DNA from: Streptomyces sp. DSM 15324
Lineage (GTDB): Bacteria > Actinomycetota > Actinomycetes > Streptomycetales > Streptomycetaceae
Assembly (NCBI RefSeq): GCF_001514285.1
Contig: NZ_KQ949032.1
Location: 1-64,000, forward strand
Reading direction: 5' to 3'
Length of the DNA stretch: 64,000 nucleotides
Shown: positions 60,794 to 64,000 of the stretch, in pieces
Numbering within the stretch: the first letter of the stretch is position 1
Layout of the letters: each line of letters starts with the position of its first letter
Notes under the pieces: model-generated
Databases searched by the model: none
The model's input: only the letters and a program-made list of their open reading frames with translations
What the model was told of the DNA's origin: nothing
Translations under genes and position numbers: made by a program

Positions 60794-61906
60794 TCACACC
60801 TCGGCGAACAGCTCTTCGGCCTTCTCCACCGTTCCGGCCCGTTCGAGCCAGTCGTCGACGCGGGCGAGGTCGGTGCAGGTGGTGATGCGCTCACGGACGT
60901 GCTCGGAGATCACGAGGCCCCGCACCTCCAGCACACGCAGCACCCCTGCGGCCGCTCCTCGGGCCTCCCCCCGGACCAAGGCCTCCTGATACACCCCGTC
61001 TGTCGCAGGGCCGTCCGACTCGTCGGCGAACAGGTCCTGCACACTGACCGCCGACAGCGCACGGTCGAACCAGACCGTGAGGGTGTCGAGGTCGGCGCAC
61101 GAGGTGATGCGCTCGCGGACGCTGTCGGATACCTCGATACCGTGCTTGTCCAGGACGCGGAGGATCAGCGAGGCCCGGTCCTTGGCCGCGCCTTCGGCCT
61201 TTCCTTTGAGGTACTTCTCCTCGAACATTGTCCGGTGGCCGGGGAAGTGGGTGACGAGGGTGTCCATCATGGTCTTCCATTTCTCCCTGATCGGAGTGTT
61301 CTCCAGGCCGACTTCGACGAGTTCGGTCCAGTAGGCCGTGCTGAGGGGGTCGAGGGACAGAAGGCCGCGGGCCAGCGTTTCGAGTATGGCGGGCGCACGC
61401 CGGTTCTCGCTATGAACGATGGCCGCGAGTGCCGCGACCGCCGGGTTCCGGGCGACCGTCGCCTCGTCCGTGATCTCCGGCACGGTGGTCGGCCCCAGGA
61501 CGAACGGGCGCGTGATCTGCGTCGTCCACGAGCCCACCACACACTCGAAGGGACCGGCGGCCCAGTTCGCGGTGGGCCGGTCCTTGCAGACCGCCACCAG
61601 CAGCACCGGCATGTCGTACTTCGCCCGCAAGTGGGCCACGTAGTAGGCCCAGCTCTTGCCCTTCTCGGGATGCGGCTTCGTCTGCGCCTCGATGGCGAGC
61701 AGGAAACTCTCCCCCATTTCCGGCTCGAACTTGAGCACCGTGTCGACACGGCGTTCCAGTGGCTGGATCTCCGTGGTGTCCGGGCTGAGGGTGCCGAAGT
61801 CCGCCTTCGACGGCGGCGGAATTCCCAGCGCCTCGAATACATGCGTGAGAGCCTCCGGGTGCTCCTGAAAGAGCCGGTGGGACGCCTCGTGCGTGGAAGT
61901 CACCAT
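60794..61906 (-). CDS. Rpn/PD-(D/E)XK-like protein with duplicated C-terminal module
   Basis: A 370-residue protein of a type common in Streptomyces. RRVDTVLKFEPEMGESFLLAIEAQTK carries a D...E-x-Q signature reminiscent of the PD-(D/E)XK nuclease core, followed by WAYYVAHLRAKYDMPVLLVAVCKDR. The C-terminal third is duplicated: ILRVLDKHGIEVSDSVRERITSCADLD then VLRVLEVRGLVISEHVRERITTCTDLA, each ending in a Val-Glu/Asp-x-LF motif. Related families are linked to recombination or defense, but the role is not known. Start ATG 61906. Confidence 0.75.
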   Translation of the reverse strand: MVTSTHEASHRLFQEHPEALTHVFEALGIPPPSKADFGTLSPDTTEIQPLERRVDTVLKFEPEMGESFLLAIEAQTKPHPEKGKSWAYYVAHLRAKYDMPVLLVAVCKDRPTANWAAGPFECVVGSWTTQITRPFVLGPTTVPEITDEATVARNPAVAALAAIVHSENRRAPAILETLARGLLSLDPLSTAYWTELVEVGLENTPIREKWKTMMDTLVTHFPGHRTMFEEKYLKGKAEGAAKDRASLILRVLDKHGIEVSDSVRERITSCADLDTLTVWFDRALSAVSVQDLFADESDGPATDGVYQEALVRGEARGAAAGVLRVLEVRGLVISEHVRERITTCTDLARVDDWLERAGTVEKAEELFAEV

Positions 61907-62057
61907 GGGCGCAACCTAGGTCGAGCAAAGAGCCGATTGCCCGGCGTATTCGGTGCGTTCACTCTTTCGAGGAGCGAAGAAACGTTCGCGCCGCGGTTCT
62001 CCGGCGGTGTTGGTGGCAACGAGTGCCTCGAACTCGCCGCCACCGCCACCGCCCTCC

Positions 62058-62999
62058 TCACCCGTCTCCGTCCCGACCGCCCCTGACAGCGCCCCACGGC
62101 GGAATCTCCTCGCACGCCTGCCGCCAAGCCGCCGGCACGCCCGCCGTCCCGGTGCGGGCCGCGACCACGCCTGCCGCTATCGCGCAGGTCGTGTCCCGGT
62201 CCCCCCAGCCGCCGACCGTCTGCCACAGCGCCTCCGTCAGGTCGTCCAGGTGCCCGGCCGCCGACCACAGGGCGAACGGGACCGTGTCCTGGGCCGACAG
62301 CTGTGTCCCCGCGCCGAGGACCGACGCCGCGTGGCGCACCGACGTGCGGTCGGGGAAGGCCGCCGCCACCCGCAACCCCGAGCGCACGTCGCTCTGCGGG
62401 ACGTAGCGGATCACCTCCCGGAGGAAGTCACCCCTCGGCGGAGCCTCCTCCTCGGCGCCGCCCGCCGCCAGTGACGCCGCGACGGCCACCGCGACCGCCC
62501 CGGCCACCGCCTCCCGGTGGGCGTGCGTCGTCAGCGCCGACAGCCACGCCTGCGCCGCCGCCGTCCCCGGCCGGTCGTGGAAATACGCCCCCAGCGGAGC
62601 CACCCGCATCGCCGCGCCGTTCCCGTGCGAGCCCAGCCCGCCGAACGCGCCCGTCGTCACCGCACGCCAGTGCTCGCCCTCCCCGATACGGCGCAGCACC
62701 CCGTGCATGGAGGGGCCGTAGCCGCGGTCCGGGTCGCGGGCGTACGCGGCGGCGAACTCCCGGGCCAGGTCGTCCTCCAGGACCTCCCCGTGCTGCTCCA
62801 GGTGCGCGCAGAGCACCAGCGCCATCGCGGAGTCGTCCGTCCACGGCCACGGCGCCGGGCGCGGCTCCCGCGCCGCCCACAGCCCCTCCGCGTCCTCCTC
62901 CGCCCGCAGGAACCAGCCGTCCCCGAAGGCGTCCCCGAGGACCAGCCCCTCCAGGCTCCTGGTCATCACGTCCGTACGCATGTCGCGCATGTCGTCCAT
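62058..62999 (-). CDS. ADP-ribosylglycohydrolase-family protein
   Basis: A 313-residue ARH-type enzyme. LEGLVLGDAFGDGWF opens the fold. PWPWTDDSAMALVLCAHL has the Thr-Asp-Asp metal ligands, GSHGNGAAMRVAPLGAYF the Gly-rich loop, and GGWGDRDTTCAIAAGVVAA the second Asp pair. The family removes ADP-ribose from proteins or small molecules using Mg. Start ATG 62999 with AGGGGGACC upstream. No DarT-like or DraT-like partner is adjacent, so the substrate is unknown. Confidence 0.9.
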   Translation of the reverse strand: MDDMRDMRTDVMTRSLEGLVLGDAFGDGWFLRAEEDAEGLWAAREPRPAPWPWTDDSAMALVLCAHLEQHGEVLEDDLAREFAAAYARDPDRGYGPSMHGVLRRIGEGEHWRAVTTGAFGGLGSHGNGAAMRVAPLGAYFHDRPGTAAAQAWLSALTTHAHREAVAGAVAVAVAASLAAGGAEEEAPPRGDFLREVIRYVPQSDVRSGLRVAAAFPDRTSVRHAASVLGAGTQLSAQDTVPFALWSAAGHLDDLTEALWQTVGGWGDRDTTCAIAAGVVAARTGTAGVPAAWRQACEEIPPWGAVRGGRDGDG

Positions 63000-63093
63000 G
63001 GCGGTCCCCCTCGCTTCGCACCAGGTAGAGGGGAGCATCTTCGGGCGGCGGCCTGCCACCGACTTTCCCCCTCACCTCACCTGCCGGGTACGG

Positions 63094-63558
63094 CTATCGC
63101 GCGTCGTGCGGGGGCCGGTGCCCTTCCGTCAGGCGGGTGAGCAGACGGACGAGTTCGTCCTGGTCGGCCGGGGCGAGCGGGGCGAGGAGTTCGCGCTGGG
63201 CCTCGGCGATGAGCCGGTCGAGGCGCTCCAGGCGGCGGCGGCCGACGGGGGTGAGGCTGATGACGTTGCGGCGACGGTCGGCGGGGTCGGGCTCACGGCT
63301 CACGCACGCGGCGTCGGCGAGCGCGTTGAGCACGGCGACCATGTCGCTGCGGTAGATGCCGGTGCGGCGGCTGAGGTCCGCCTGGCTGGCCGCACCGCCC
63401 TCGGCGAGCGCGACCAGCACGGCGAAGTGCCACTTGTGGGCGCCCTCGGCGGCCAGCCGCTCCCCGACGAGCCGGTCGGCGACGGCCGCGGCCCCGGCGA
63501 GCAGCCGGCTGGGGATGGCGTGCAGCCGGGCCGGGGTGTGTTCGGGGGTCGGGCTCAT
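63094..63558 (-). CDS. MarR-family regulator
   Basis: A 154-residue MarR protein. LHAIPSRLLAGAAAVADRLV is the first helix region, KWHFAVLVALAEGGAASQADLSRRTGIYRSDMVAVLNALAD the winged helix-turn-helix, and VSREPDPADRRRNVISLTPVGRRRLERLD the wing with the conserved D-x-R. It is divergent from the epoxide hydrolase by 132 bases, with TTAGTG/CACTAA-type dyads between. It is expected to repress that gene and itself until a small ligand binds. Confidence 0.9.
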   Translation of the reverse strand: MSPTPEHTPARLHAIPSRLLAGAAAVADRLVGERLAAEGAHKWHFAVLVALAEGGAASQADLSRRTGIYRSDMVAVLNALADAACVSREPDPADRRRNVISLTPVGRRRLERLDRLIAEAQRELLAPLAPADQDELVRLLTRLTEGHRPPHDAR

Positions 63559-63578
63559 CGGGATCCTCCGCCTCTTGT

Positions 63579-63634
63579 GTTAGTGCCACTAACAGTCTAC
63601 CTTCGCTAGTGACACTAACGTTTATGTCACTAAC
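63579..63634. promoter_or_regulatory. MarR operator cluster
   Basis: GTTAGTGCCACTAAC (63579-63593) is a perfect 7-bp-arm palindrome. It is followed by CTAGTGACACTAAC (63606-63619) and a half-site GTCACTAAC (63626-63634). These lie between the divergent MarR and epoxide-hydrolase starts and are typical MarR sites. Confidence 0.75.
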
Positions 63635-63690
63635 ATTCAGGCGCCCATCGCAGCGTTGGTGCCCAACACAGCGTTCCGAGAGGAAAGACC

Positions 63691-64000
63691 ATGATCGAGC
63701 CGTTCCGCATCGACATCCCCCAGGCCGACCTCGACGACCTGACCGACCGCCTCGCCCGCACCCGTTGGCCCAACGAGGTCGCCGACGCCGGGTGGGACTA
63801 CGGCTTCCCGCTCGCGCGCCTGAAGGAGCTGGCCGAGCACTGGCGTACGCGCTACGACTGGCGGGCGCACGAGGCCGAACTCAACGAGCTGCCGCACTTC
63901 ACCACCGAGATCGACGGCCAGAACATCCACTTCGTCCACGTCCGGTCCCCGAAGCCGGACGCGCTCGCGCTGATCCTCACGCACGGCTGGCCCGGGTCGT
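63691..64000 (+). CDS. Epoxide hydrolase N-terminal part, cut by window end
   Basis: The visible 103 residues start MIEPFRIDIPQADLDDLTDRLARTRWPNEV and continue to HFVHVRSPKPDALALILTHGWPGS. This is the EHN N-terminal domain joined to the first alpha/beta-hydrolase strand with the HGWPGS oxyanion loop. The catalytic Asp, His and second acid lie beyond the window. The ATG follows GAGGAAAG. It is divergent from MarR and probably induced by a substrate that releases MarR. Confidence 0.85.
   Translation, partial: MIEPFRIDIPQADLDDLTDRLARTRWPNEVADAGWDYGFPLARLKELAEHWRTRYDWRAHEAELNELPHFTTEIDGQNIHFVHVRSPKPDALALILTHGWPGS

Noticed and set aside
1..64000. Biosynthetic gene cluster (polyketide, peptide or terpene)
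   Set aside because: No synthase, modular domain or tailoring cluster is present; SDR, VOC, dioxygenase and MOSC genes are isolated.
1..64000. rRNA operon or prophage
   Set aside because: No rRNA-like conserved sequence, integrase, terminase, capsid or tail gene is seen.

Overview
The window is chromosomal DNA from a Streptomyces or a very close relative. The evidence is very high GC in nearly all coding third positions, GTG/TTG starts, Tat and lipobox signals, a LAETG sortase tail, PAS/GAF/SpoIIE phosphatases, a PhoP-type PHO box, and a metG ... aspS order like that of the Streptomyces core chromosome. A 16-bp parS-like site (57249-57264) just before aspS fits a position in the replication-origin half of the chromosome. 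The last gene, an epoxide hydrolase, is cut by the window end.

Layout. 0.2-5.6 kb: a conserved Streptomyces helix-turn-helix gene is split by two nested IS5-type elements. Three copies of TTA bound them (968-970, 3881-3883, 5407-5409). Element A (971-3880) carries a VOC protein, a YdhR-like monooxygenase, a TetR regulator and a transposase. Element B (3884-5406) carries an unknown gene and a frameshifted orfA/orfB transposase. Joining the flanks across TTA restores one 313-codon frame. 5.6-16.8 kb: Uma2 protein, SDR, LysR regulator facing a cysteine-desulfurase-like enzyme, a tRNA-Gly(UCC) with an unusual T-loop, LCP cell-wall ligase, AhpD-like protein, a Met/His-rich lysyl oxidase, two acetyltransferases, a GH26-like lipoprotein and an M23 peptidase. 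17-29.9 kb: a large LuxR/ATPase regulator, lipoproteins, an M4 (protealysin-like) protease with its probable emfourin inhibitor, a metal-site-deficient M24 protein, MOSC, DUF4142, GH13 glucosidase and a LAETG-anchored surface protein. 29.9-37.5 kb: a multidomain PP2C phosphatase, nucleoside hydrolase, a minisatellite-like repeat block, a lipoprotein, a GAF-ANTAR protein, and an HTH-TPR regulator facing a short secreted peptide across a perfect 16-bp palindrome. 37.5-46.2 kb: membrane and secreted proteins, a TnpB remnant, a deletion scar joining two half genes, a FUSC transporter and a Tat-exported PhoX phosphatase behind a PHO box. 46.5-64 kb: VWA protein with a repeat-rich linker, metG, a decayed carbohydrate-binding gene, a secreted FG-GAP protein, an AI-2E-type permease, a second PP2C phosphatase, aspS, an intradiol dioxygenase, an Rpn/PD-(D/E)XK-like protein, an ADP-ribosylglycohydrolase, and MarR facing an epoxide hydrolase.

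How the genes work together. Most loci are single genes or divergent/convergent pairs rather than long operons. The pairs with a readable functional link are TetR with VOC/YdhR, LysR with the PLP enzyme, M4 protease with emfourin, HTH-TPR with the secreted peptide, and MarR with the epoxide hydrolase. The HTH-TPR/peptide pair is the best candidate for an undescribed system: its layout resembles peptide-sensing (RRNPP-like) regulators, but ligand binding is inference only. All functional calls rest on reading motifs and remembered family features; no database search was run.
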